A stretch of 29,200 bases of DNA, from positions 12,625-41,824 of the forward strand of contig FR894564.1 in assembly GCA_000436115.1 (NCBI GenBank), given 5' to 3'. Under the pieces are notes generated by a model. It saw nothing but the letters and a program-made list of their open reading frames with translations, ran no database searches and had not been told where the DNA came from. Shown here one piece after another: positions 14,779 through 22,049 of this stretch. How positions within the stretch are numbered: position 1 is the first letter of the stretch; each line of letters starts with the position of its first letter. The stretch is from Firmicutes bacterium CAG:534 (GTDB taxonomy: Bacteria > Bacillota > Clostridia > Lachnospirales > Lachnospiraceae). A program made the translations under genes and the position numbers.

Positions 14779-15726
14779 TTACAGATTAAGTCCCTTGTCC
14801 TCTTCGCAGCCCATCATGATATTCAGGCACTGAATGGCAGCTCCCGAGGCTCCCTTTCCCAGATTGTCAAACTGGGCATTTAAAATCAGCCGCTCTTCAT
14901 TTCCCGTCACATAGATCCGAAGTCCGTCATAACCTGAGCAGCCGTTTCCGGAAAGCATACCGGAAATTTCCGTCTCGGCTCCGAAGGGCATTACGGTGAT
15001 AAACTTTTCTCCTGCATAAAACTCTGCGAAAAAGTCCCGCAGCTTTTCCGGCGTCCTTTCCTGCTGTAAGAATTCCGTATATAAAGGAAGGGATACGACC
15101 ATGCCGCTGTAATAATCTGCCACGATGGGAGAAAACAAAGGCTCCCTTGAAAGGCCGGTGATCTTCTTCATTTCCTTCAAATGCTTGTGCTTCTGGGTCA
15201 GCGCATATTCCCTGGGCGCATCAAGCTCCTTATCCCTGTCCTCCTGCTCATACTGGGCGATCATCTTTTTGCCGCCGCCGGAATAGCCCGTCAGGGAAAA
15301 AGCCGCTACCGGAGTGTCCGGTGAAAGGATCCCCTGGCTGACAAGAGGATATGCCAGGGAAATAAATCCGGTGGCATGACATCCCGGAACTGCAATCCGG
15401 TCTCCCTCTTTTATCTTCTTTCTGTGAAGCTCTGAAAGCTCCGGAAATCCGTATGCCCAGCCCTCCTGTGTCCTGTGTGCCGTAGAGGTATCGATAAGCC
15501 TGACCTTCTGCCCCTGCGCAAGCGCTGCGGATTCAATGGCCGCAGCATCCGGCAGACACAAAAAAGTGATATCAGACTGACCGATGAGTTTTTTTCTTTC
15601 TTCTATATCTTTACGCTTGTCCGGATCAATGGGGAGAAGCTCCACATCCTCCCTTCCTGCAAAGCGCTCATGGATCCTCAATCCTGTTGTTCCTTCACTT
15701 CCGTCAATAAAAATCTTTGTTTTCAT
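14779..15726 (-). CDS. argC: N-acetyl-gamma-glutamyl-phosphate reductase, type 2
   Basis: The protein has 315 residues from ATG 15726. It uses NADPH to reduce acetylglutamyl phosphate to the semialdehyde. Seen: IFIDGSEGTTGLRIHERF (5-22) at the nucleotide-binding turn, FLCLPDAAAIES (55-66), LIDTSTAHR, catalytic Cys116 in IAVPGCHATGF, GYSGGGKKMI, and KGASGAAIQCLNIM near the end. The GSEGTTG turn and length of about 315 mark the shorter type-2 family. The start is chosen for the MKTKIFIDG match and an AAAGG site; 16 more in-frame codons lie upstream but would push the N-terminus past the family norm. It is the first gene of the operon argC-GNAT-argJ-argB-argD. Its own promoter lies at 15832-15860, under ArgR-like dyads. 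Confidence 0.95.
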   Translation of the reverse strand: MKTKIFIDGSEGTTGLRIHERFAGREDVELLPIDPDKRKDIEERKKLIGQSDITFLCLPDAAAIESAALAQGQKVRLIDTSTAHRTQEGWAYGFPELSELHRKKIKEGDRIAVPGCHATGFISLAYPLVSQGILSPDTPVAAFSLTGYSGGGKKMIAQYEQEDRDKELDAPREYALTQKHKHLKEMKKITGLSREPLFSPIVADYYSGMVVSLPLYTEFLQQERTPEKLRDFFAEFYAGEKFITVMPFGAETEISGMLSGNGCSGYDGLRIYVTGNEERLILNAQFDNLGKGASGAAIQCLNIMMGCEEDKGLNL

Positions 15727-15826
15727 ATTCCGTACCTTTCTATCTTCTTTCCATAATAAATATACTCTTCCCACAGGGAAATCTCAACCCAAACCTCACG
15801 TTCTTCCGGATCTGTCTCTCTCGACT

Positions 15827-15888
15827 GCATGATTATACATCATTTATGTATATTATTCAATACATTTTTCATTTATCCCATAATTATG
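15827..15888. promoter_or_regulatory. Cluster of ArgR/AhrC-like operators
   Basis: Three AT-rich dyads are present: TGCATGATTATACATCA (15827-15843), ATGTAT N8 ATACAT (15846-15865) and CATAATTATG (15879-15888). The spacing and the T-rich/A-rich core with CAT or TGAAT ends resemble 18-bp ARG boxes recognised by ArgR/AhrC. The first two cover the -10 and -35 of the argC promoter. Assignment to ArgR is inference from resemblance and gene context. Confidence 0.6.
15832..15860 (-). promoter_or_regulatory. argC: Promoter of the argC operon
   Basis: On the minus strand TTGAAT (15855-15860) and TATAAT (15832-15837) are 17 bases apart, a near-consensus sigma-A promoter. It lies about 105 bases before the argC start and is covered by two ArgR-like dyads. 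Confidence 0.75.
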
Positions 15889-15921
15889 CAAAAAAATATT
15901 TTAAATATGCATAACAAGGTC

Positions 15922-15950
15922 TTGCATTTCTTTTGGATATGTTGTATATT
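15922..15950 (+). promoter_or_regulatory. argG: Promoter of argG
   Basis: TTGCAT (15922-15927) and TATATT (15945-15950) are separated by 17 bases, about 64 bases before the argG ATG. Confidence 0.7.
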
Positions 15951-16013
15951 GTCAAAAGAAAGCAAGAAAAAGGCTTGCGGAAATCTATTGAATAAACTAC
16001 GGAGGCATCTATT

Positions 16014-17231
16014 ATGAAAGAAAAAGTCATTTTAGCGTACTCAGGCGGACTTGATACCACTGCGATCATCCCCTGGCTCAAGGAAAATTTTGATTATGAA
16101 GTAGTCTGCGTCTGCATCGACTGCGGACAGGGCGAGGAGCTTGACGGACTGGAAGAAAGAGCAAAGTTCTGCGGCGCTGAGAAATTATACATACTGGATG
16201 TAACAGACGAGTTCTGTGATGAGTACATTGTTCCCTGCGTACAGGCACATGCTGTTTACGAAAACAAGTATCTGCTGGGAACTTCCATGGCAAGACCTCT
16301 GATCGCAAAGAAGCTTGTTGAGATCGCCCGTAAGGAAGGCGCTACCGCTATCTGCCACGGTGCTACCGGCAAGGGAAATGACCAGATCCGTTTTGAACTG
16401 GGCATCAAAGCTCTTGCACCTGATCTGAAGATCATTGCTGCATGGAGAAATGACAAGTGGACATTAGACTCCCGTGAGTCTGAGATCGAATACTGCAAGG
16501 CACATGGAATTGACCTTCCCTTCTCTGCAGATTCCAGCTACAGCCGTGACCGTAACCTCTGGCACATCAGCCATGAAGGCCTGGAGCTTGAGGATCCTGC
16601 AAATGAACCTAATTACGATCATCTCCTTGTACTTGGCGTTACCCCTGAAAAGGCTCCTGATGAAGGAGAATATGTGACCATGACCTTTGAAAAGGGTGTT
16701 CCCACCTCTGTAAACGGAAAGAAGATGAAGGTTTCTGACATCATCCGTGAGCTGAACAAGCTTGGCGGCAAGCATGGCGTTGGTATCGTAGATATCGTTG
16801 AGAACCGTGTCGTAGGCATGAAGTCCAGGGGCGTTTATGAAACTCCCGGCGGAACCATCCTCTATGAAGCACATCAGCAGCTTGAGGAACTGATCCTGGA
16901 TCGTGACACCTATGCTGTCAAGAAGGACATGGGCAACAAGCTTGCACAGATCGTTTATGAAGGAAAGTGGTTCTCCCCTCTTCGTGAGGCTGTACAGGCA
17001 TTTATCGAGTCAACACAGCAGTATGTAACTGGCGAAGTAAAGTTCAAGCTTTACAAGGGCAATATCATCAAGGCCGGCACTACTTCTCCTTACTCTCTGT
17101 ACAACGAAAGTATTGCTTCCTTTACAACAGGCGATCTTTATGATCACCACGACGCTGAAGGCTTCATCAATCTCTTTGGCCTTTCCACAAAGGTTCGCGC
17201 CATGAAGATGCAGGAGCTTGGCAAGCTGTAA
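16014..17231 (+). CDS. argG: Argininosuccinate synthase
   Basis: The protein has 405 residues. It joins citrulline and aspartate at the cost of ATP to give argininosuccinate. Seen: the ATP PP-loop AYSGGLDTT (8-16), the Cys-rich VCVCIDCGQGEE, GTSMARPLIAK, GATGKGNDQIRFE, and DSSYSRDRNLWHISHEG in the substrate pocket. Start ATG 16014 follows GGAGG at the proper distance. Codon choice differs visibly from the neighbours: many CGT Arg and CTG/CTT codons, as in highly expressed genes. It is transcribed away from argC under the shared control region. A DUF1294 gene follows after 13 bases. argH, argF and carAB are not in the window. Confidence 0.97.
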   Translation: MKEKVILAYSGGLDTTAIIPWLKENFDYEVVCVCIDCGQGEELDGLEERAKFCGAEKLYILDVTDEFCDEYIVPCVQAHAVYENKYLLGTSMARPLIAKKLVEIARKEGATAICHGATGKGNDQIRFELGIKALAPDLKIIAAWRNDKWTLDSRESEIEYCKAHGIDLPFSADSSYSRDRNLWHISHEGLELEDPANEPNYDHLLVLGVTPEKAPDEGEYVTMTFEKGVPTSVNGKKMKVSDIIRELNKLGGKHGVGIVDIVENRVVGMKSRGVYETPGGTILYEAHQQLEELILDRDTYAVKKDMGNKLAQIVYEGKWFSPLREAVQAFIESTQQYVTGEVKFKLYKGNIIKAGTTSPYSLYNESIASFTTGDLYDHHDAEGFINLFGLSTKVRAMKMQELGKL

Positions 17232-17244
17232 GCAGGATAGGATC

Positions 17245-17541
17245 ATGATGAATGTTGTCACCTTGCTGCTGTCTTATCTGGCAGCGATCAATCTGATTGG
17301 ATTTGCCCTGATGGGCATCGACAAATATAAAGCGAAAAAAAGGGCCTTCCGGATTCCGGAAGCCACCCTTTTTATCGTTGCTATCATCGGCGGAAGCATA
17401 GGTTCCATCATTGGAATGTATGCTTTTCGTCATAAAACAAGGCACTTTTCCTTTGTGTTTGGCATGCCTTTTATTCTGGTCGTTCAGATCATTCTGATCA
17501 TTGCTTTTCTGAACGCTCCTTTTGAAATTTCCATTATATAA
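17245..17541 (+). CDS. DUF1294 small membrane protein
   Basis: The protein has 98 residues from ATG 17245, which is preceded by AGGATAGGA. An open frame starting at 17218 overlaps the end of argG and is unlikely. It has three hydrophobic segments (VVTLLLSYLAAINLIGFALM, TLFIVAIIGGSIGSIIGMYAF, FVFGMPFILVVQIILIIAFL). The family signature is clear: MGIDKYKAKKRAFRIPEATL followed by GGSIGSIIGMYAFRHKTRH. DUF1294 proteins are small membrane proteins of unknown function, sometimes fused to cold-shock domains. It follows argG by 13 bases and is probably co-transcribed, but nothing links it to arginine. Confidence 0.88.
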   Translation: MMNVVTLLLSYLAAINLIGFALMGIDKYKAKKRAFRIPEATLFIVAIIGGSIGSIIGMYAFRHKTRHFSFVFGMPFILVVQIILIIAFLNAPFEISII

Positions 17542-17570
17542 GTAAGATAATCCCGGGAGAGGAAAATGTT

Positions 17571-18293
17571 ATGCATATTGCCGTCTGTGATGATAATGTA
17601 GCCGACAGAAAACAGCTTGAACGGCTTCTGGGCCGTGAATCGGACAGCCGCAAGGCTGACACCGGTGTTTTTTATACGGATTCTTATGGAGACAGCGCTG
17701 TCCTTAGCTGCAATCCCATGCCCTATGACCTGTTTTTCATTGATCTGACTGCCGGAGAACCGGACGGCCTTTCCTTTGCCCTTTCCCTCAGGGAATTTGG
17801 CGTCACCGCTCCCATCATCCTTTGCTGTTCCAAAATCGATTATGAAGCGGCCTACTCCTCTCTGCCTGATTGCCCTTATGAATTTATGTATCTCAAAAAG
17901 CCGATCATAAAGGCTGAGCTTTCCGCCTCCATTGACAAGGCCTTAAAGCTTCTTTCCCACCGCACGCCCACCATAGAACTGCGCTCCGATCAGGATACCT
18001 ATTATGTAACGGAGGATGATATTGTCTATGCCGTGGCAAACGGCCAGTATGTCCAGGTATTACTAAAGGACGGAACCGAGGTTTCCTTTCTCACCAGACT
18101 TACTGAATTCTATTACTCTGTTGAAATGTACAGCCACATGGTTCTGCTGACAGACAGGGCTATGTGCAATGTAGCCTATCTGAAAGACTATTCCCCCTTT
18201 AAAGTGACGCTAAAAAACGGGGTGACCCTGAAGTCCTCCCCGTTTTCCTTCAAATATATCAAGCTCGCCCTGCAGCTCTACCAGAAAGAATAG
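17571..18293 (+). CDS. LytTR-family response regulator, orphan
   Basis: The protein has 240 residues. The receiver domain has CDDN at 6-9, the predicted phospho-site Asp58 in FFIDLTAG, and a Lys-Lys-Pro turn near 108-110. A LytTR DNA-binding domain follows from about 135 (IVYAVANGQYVQVLLKDG, TRLTEFY, ending FKYIKLALQLYQ). AgrA/VirR-type proteins of this layout control cell-surface, peptide-signal or bacteriocin genes. The usual partner, a membrane kinase of the HPK10 type, is absent on either side. The gene follows DUF1294 by 29 bases and ends 2 bases before the convergent degV gene; its last codons contain the likely degV terminator. The start at 17571 has AGAGGA upstream. Confidence 0.88.
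   Translation: MHIAVCDDNVADRKQLERLLGRESDSRKADTGVFYTDSYGDSAVLSCNPMPYDLFFIDLTAGEPDGLSFALSLREFGVTAPIILCCSKIDYEAAYSSLPDCPYEFMYLKKPIIKAELSASIDKALKLLSHRTPTIELRSDQDTYYVTEDDIVYAVANGQYVQVLLKDGTEVSFLTRLTEFYYSVEMYSHMVLLTDRAMCNVAYLKDYSPFKVTLKNGVTLKSSPFSFKYIKLALQLYQKE
18212..18246 (-). terminator. Intrinsic terminator of degV inside the LytTR gene
   Basis: The arms AAAACGGGG (18214-18222) and CCCCGTTTT (18238-18246) form a stem around a 15-base loop. Read on the minus strand the hairpin is followed by six T's (18212-18217). It lies about 50 bases past the degV stop but wholly within the coding end of the convergent LytTR gene. Confidence 0.65.
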
Positions 18294-18295
18294 CC

Positions 18296-19132
18296 CTACA
18301 GGGTAACGATCACGCCGCCGTCATTGGCATACATGCTGCTGACGCCTCTGGTATCCATAACCAGCGCTTCTTTTACCTTGATCTTCTCCAGGATCATCTT
18401 CTTTACGCTTTCTGCCCGTTCCGGACAGTTGCAGTGGGTGATCATTAACGTTCTCTCCTCCGGTCTGACCGCTTCCTTTCCTACCATTTCCGCCATTTTG
18501 GCAAGTCCCTTTTTAATCCCGATCGCCTGGGCAAGTTGAATGATCTCTCCCTTATCCGATCCCATAACGGGCTTAATGCTGAGGGTAGACGCCACCAGCG
18601 CCTTTACGCCGGACAGTCTTCCGTTTTTACGCAGGGTATCCAGATTGTTCAGCACAAAATAAGTTTTCATATGATCTCTGTAATCTGTTAATTTATGGCA
18701 GATCTCTTCAAAGGAAATCCCTTCCTCAGACCACTTTGCCGCCAGAAGCGCAAGCTGGGTCTCCCCACAGCTTGCCGAATGGGAATCACAGACAAAAATA
18801 TTTTTATCCCCATACTTTTCATGGTAAAGCTTTTTCCCAAGCTCTGCACTGTTGTAGCTTCCGCTGAGCTTGGAGGAAAGGGTAAACACAAAGACATTTT
18901 CTGCCTCGGTCACATAGCTTTCCCGGTATCTTTCCGGGGATGGACAGGAGGACTTGGGGCATTTTGGTGAAGCTGCCACCTTTTGCAAAAAGGAGGCCTG
19001 GTCAAAGCTCTCGTCATCAATGATCTGCTCCTCTTCCACCTCAAGGGTAAGGGGCACGATCTCGTATCTGTCATCCTTATGGCAATAATCCGGTAATTCA
19101 CAACAACTGTCGACAACAATCTTATAGCTCAT
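18296..19132 (-). CDS. DegV-family fatty-acid-binding protein
   Basis: The protein has 278 residues from ATG 19132, chosen because GGAGG lies 5 bases upstream; an ATG at 19144 overlaps that site. Seen: the N-terminal IVVDSCCELP (strand and lipid-head region), VPLTLEVEEEQIIDD, the SPKCPKSSCPSPERY segment with SSCPSPE typical of the family, FVFTLSSKLSGSYNSA, and the end GVSSMYANDGGVIV. DegV (FakB) proteins bind a fatty acid and present it to the FakA kinase for phospholipid synthesis; many copies per genome are common in Clostridia and most have unknown preference. Cytoplasmic. It converges on the LytTR gene. Confidence 0.93.
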   Translation of the reverse strand: MSYKIVVDSCCELPDYCHKDDRYEIVPLTLEVEEEQIIDDESFDQASFLQKVAASPKCPKSSCPSPERYRESYVTEAENVFVFTLSSKLSGSYNSAELGKKLYHEKYGDKNIFVCDSHSASCGETQLALLAAKWSEEGISFEEICHKLTDYRDHMKTYFVLNNLDTLRKNGRLSGVKALVASTLSIKPVMGSDKGEIIQLAQAIGIKKGLAKMAEMVGKEAVRPEERTLMITHCNCPERAESVKKMILEKIKVKEALVMDTRGVSSMYANDGGVIVTL

Positions 19133-19377
19133 AGCAACCTCCATGGCTTTTATGTATTATCAAAAAACTATTGATACGGTTTTCAATACCACATATGATA
19201 GCATACCACACAGAAGATGTAAAGACAAAGATAGTTATTCCCACCACAAACTACAATATACCCTTTTTCCCATGGCAGAAAAGCCTTTTGGAAACGGTCT
19301 TGTGTTTTCCTTGCGCCGGAAGTGGAAATATTATATGATAGAAAAAGAAAAAACTGACCAGAAATGAGGTAACTGTC
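19133..19377. other. Divergent gap between degV and malic enzyme
   Basis: This 245-bp stretch has no supportable gene. A plus promoter for malic enzyme is visible at 19311-19339. On the minus strand a TTGAAA (19181-19186) lies before an AT-rich stretch, but no -10 box is at the right distance. Confidence 0.5.
19311..19339 (+). promoter_or_regulatory. Likely promoter of malic enzyme gene
   Basis: TTGCGC (19311-19316) and TATGAT (19334-19339) are 17 bases apart, about 38 bases before the ATG at 19378, which has GAGGT as its ribosome site. Confidence 0.5.
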
Positions 19378-20532
19378 ATGACTACAAACGAAAAAGCATT
19401 ATTGCTCCACGAAGAGTGGAACGGAAAGCTGGAAACCGTATCCAAAACTCCCGTAAAATCAAGAGAGGATCTTTCCCTTGCCTATACTCCCGGCGTTGCC
19501 GAGCCCTGCAAAGTCATTGCAAAGGACAGGGAAGCCGCTTACAAATATACCATGAAGGCCAACACCGTAGCTGTCATCTCTGACGGAAGCGCTGTTCTCG
19601 GCCTTGGCAATATCGGCCCCTATGCCGCCATGCCTGTTATGGAAGGAAAGGCCGTTTTATTTAAGGAATTTGGCGGGGTAAATGCGATCCCCATCTGCCT
19701 GGATACCCAGGATACGGAGGAGATCATAAAGACAGTTACCTATCTTGCTCCCGGCTTCGGAGGCATTAATCTGGAGGATATCAGCGCTCCCAGATGCTTT
19801 GAAATAGAAGAACGCTTAAAGGAGATCCTGGATATCCCCGTATTCCATGATGACCAGCACGGAACCGCCATCGTTGTCCTTGCAGGGATCATCAACGCCC
19901 TGAAGGTTGTGGGCAAGAAAAAGGAAGACTGCCGGGTGGTGGTAAACGGCGCAGGCAGCGCAGGAGTTGCCATTACCAAGCTGTTACTGACCTATGGCTT
20001 TCCCAATATTATCATGTGCGACAAGGTAGGGATCGTTTCCAGGAACACCGAAGGGCTGAACTGGATGCAGCAGAAAATGGCAGAGGTTACCAATTTGGCA
20101 AACGAAACCGGTTCTCTGGCCGATGCCCTGAAGGGAGCCGATATTTTTGTAGGTGTTTCCGCACCCGGTATTGTAACCCCAGAAATGGTTTCCTCCATGA
20201 ACCGTGACGCCATCCTCTTTGCCATGGCCAATCCCGTTCCTGAAATCATGCCGGATCTTGCCAAGGCTGCAGGCGCAAAGGTCGTTGGTACGGGCAGAAG
20301 CGATTTCCCCAATCAGGTAAACAACGTGGTTGCTTTCCCCGGCATTTTTAAGGGCGCTTTAGAGGGCCGCGCCACCCAGATCACAGAGGAAATGAAGCTT
20401 GCCGCTGCAAACGCCATTGCTTCTCTGGTTTCCGATGAGGAATTAAACGAAGATCACATTATGCCGGAAGCCTTTGATCCCAGGGTTGTGGCTGTGGTTT
20501 CCGAAGCCGTCAAATCCCATATCCAGAAATAA
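19378..20532 (+). CDS. Malic enzyme (malate to pyruvate, NAD(P)-dependent)
   Basis: The protein has 384 residues. It oxidatively decarboxylates malate to pyruvate and CO2. Seen: LAYTPGVAEPC (34-44), SDGSAVLGLGNIGPYAAMPVMEGKA as two adjoining blocks (68-92) with the catalytic Lys region, INLEDISAPRCFEIE with the metal-binding acids (130-144), FHDDQHGTA (156-163), the Rossmann turn VNGAGSAGVAI (189-199), and NPVPEIMPDLA. The short single-domain form without a phosphotransacetylase tail is the common Firmicute type. Cofactor preference cannot be decided by eye. The next gene starts on the last base of its stop codon, so the two are translationally coupled. Confidence 0.95.
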   Translation: MTTNEKALLLHEEWNGKLETVSKTPVKSREDLSLAYTPGVAEPCKVIAKDREAAYKYTMKANTVAVISDGSAVLGLGNIGPYAAMPVMEGKAVLFKEFGGVNAIPICLDTQDTEEIIKTVTYLAPGFGGINLEDISAPRCFEIEERLKEILDIPVFHDDQHGTAIVVLAGIINALKVVGKKKEDCRVVVNGAGSAGVAITKLLLTYGFPNIIMCDKVGIVSRNTEGLNWMQQKMAEVTNLANETGSLADALKGADIFVGVSAPGIVTPEMVSSMNRDAILFAMANPVPEIMPDLAKAAGAKVVGTGRSDFPNQVNNVVAFPGIFKGALEGRATQITEEMKLAAANAIASLVSDEELNEDHIMPEAFDPRVVAVVSEAVKSHIQK

Positions 20533-21479
20533 TGGGCCGGGAATGGCTTGGTAAGCCCTATTACTCTCTGGATGCTTACTGTAAAATAACCTTTGGCGAA
20601 AAGCTGTACAAAATTGCACTTGATGCAGGTCTGACCTGTCCTAACAGAGATGGCACCCTGGGATCTTCAGGGTGCATCTTTTGCAGTAACGGAGGAAGCG
20701 GTGATTTTGCCAGACATCTTCTGTCTGAACGCTCCTTCCATGACGCCTGGATATCCGGCAAAAGAGCGCTTTCCGGGAAAGGCACCGGGCAGCGCTTTAT
20801 CGCCTACTTTCAGGCCTTTACCAATACCTACGGGCCCCTTCCCTATCTGGAAAGGATCTACCGCCTGGCTCTGTCCGAGCCGGACTGCGCAGGAATTTCC
20901 ATTGCCACCAGACCGGATTGCCTGCCCTGTGAGGTTTTGGATCTGTTAAAGCGGCTCCGGGCAGAATACTCTCCCAAATTTATCTGGATCGAGCTGGGAC
21001 TGCAGACCGCCTGCGCTCAAACGGCAGAGCTGATCGGACGGGGCTATCCTCTTTCTGTCTTTGAAGAAGCCATGGGCCGCTTAAAGGAGGCTTCCTTCCC
21101 GGTGATCCTTCACCTGATCCTGGGACTTCCCGGCGAAACCAGGGAAGACATGCTGGGAACCGTTTCTTATGTAAATGGCCTGCACCCTTTTGGCGTCAAG
21201 CTCCAGCTTCTGCATGTTTTATCCGGCACGGAGCTGGGAAGGCTTTATTTATCCGATCCAGAGTCCTACTGTTCCTTTCCGACCCTGGACAGCTATCTTG
21301 ACACCCTGATCTTTTGTATGGAGCGCCTATGCCCGGACATTGTCATCCATCGGCTGACAGGAGATGCCCCCAAATCTCTTTTGCTCTCTCCGATCTGGAG
21401 CGCCAACAAAAGAAATGTGCTGAACACGCTCCATAAGCAGATGAAGGAGCGTTCTTCCTATCAGGGAAAATACAATTAA
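20532..21479 (+). CDS. TIGR01212-family radical SAM protein (YhcC-like)
   Basis: The protein has 315 residues. The radical-SAM cluster cysteines are in LTCPNRDGTLGSSGCIFCS (C36, C48 and C51), the wide-spaced pattern of the YhcC/TIGR01212 family rather than CxxxCxxC. Further family blocks: FIAYFQAFTNTYGP, ISIATRPDCLP, IWIELGLQTA, HLILGLPGETREDML, VKLQLLHVLSGTEL and VIHRLTGDAP. The ATG at 20532 overlaps the stop of malic enzyme by one base. The chemistry is thought to be RNA or small-molecule modification, but the substrate is not established. The link to malic enzyme appears to be operon structure only. Confidence 0.93.
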   Translation: MGREWLGKPYYSLDAYCKITFGEKLYKIALDAGLTCPNRDGTLGSSGCIFCSNGGSGDFARHLLSERSFHDAWISGKRALSGKGTGQRFIAYFQAFTNTYGPLPYLERIYRLALSEPDCAGISIATRPDCLPCEVLDLLKRLRAEYSPKFIWIELGLQTACAQTAELIGRGYPLSVFEEAMGRLKEASFPVILHLILGLPGETREDMLGTVSYVNGLHPFGVKLQLLHVLSGTELGRLYLSDPESYCSFPTLDSYLDTLIFCMERLCPDIVIHRLTGDAPKSLLLSPIWSANKRNVLNTLHKQMKERSSYQGKYN

Positions 21480-21518
21480 TAGGGACGCATTGCAAAGCGT
21501 CTGTGAATGGAGTTTATC

Positions 21519-22031
21519 ATGCAGGAACCTTTAACCCTATACAAACTGATCGTCTTATATATGCTTTCCAAAGTAGATTTTGCCTTGACCAAGGCTCAGA
21601 TCGCTGATTTTCTGCTGGGAAAGGAATATGCCCCTTTTCTGTCCCTGCAGCAGGCCATAAATGAGCTGATCGAAGCGGGCTTCGTCAGTGCAAAGCTGGT
21701 CCGCAACCGTACTCACCTTAGCATCACAGATGAGGGCCGGGAAACCCTTTCCTATTTTTCCGGACAGATCAACCACAGCATCAAGTCCGATATCGACCAG
21801 TATCTTACCGAAAACGGAAATACGCTTCGGGACGAGGTTTCCGTTCTTGCAGATTATACCCGGATCGGCTCTGGAGAATATCAGGCCCACCTTGCCGCCA
21901 AGGACAAGGGTACCAGCCTGGTGGAGCTTACCTTAACCGTTCCCACGGAAGAGATTGCTTCCGGGATCTGTGATAACTGGCAAAAGAAAAACCAGGATAT
22001 CTATCAGTATCTGATATCCCGGCTGTTCTGA
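21519..22031 (+). CDS. DUF4364 winged-helix protein
   Basis: The protein has 170 residues from ATG 21519, chosen because GGAG lies 6 bases upstream; that site is contained in an alternative in-frame start at 21507 (MEFI). Residues about 10-75 form a winged-helix-like region (LYKLIVLYMLSKVDFALTKA, AINELIEAGFVSAKLV, THLSITDEGRETLSYF). The rest is a mixed domain (SVLADYTRIGSGEYQAHLAA). DUF4364 proteins are small, common in Clostridia and of unknown function; a regulatory role is suggested by the helix-turn-helix resemblance to PadR-like proteins. It follows the radical SAM gene by 39 bases and converges on the DUF5722 gene. Confidence 0.85.
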   Translation: MQEPLTLYKLIVLYMLSKVDFALTKAQIADFLLGKEYAPFLSLQQAINELIEAGFVSAKLVRNRTHLSITDEGRETLSYFSGQINHSIKSDIDQYLTENGNTLRDEVSVLADYTRIGSGEYQAHLAAKDKGTSLVELTLTVPTEEIASGICDNWQKKNQDIYQYLISRLF

Positions 22032-22049
22032 TCTTCTTTATTCCATGCT

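Larger units (their letters stand above)
15727..16013. other. Divergent argC/argG control region
   Basis: This 287-bp stretch holds no gene. It contains a minus promoter for argC, a plus promoter for argG and, between them, AT-rich dyads of ArgR type. The GGAGG ribosome site of argG is at 16001-16005. No T-box or other leader structure is obvious. Confidence 0.8.

Noticed and set aside
15727..16013. Arginine T-box or riboswitch in the argC/argG leaders
   Set aside because: No T-box consensus core, specifier stem or terminator/antiterminator pair is visible; the AT-rich dyads fit protein operators.
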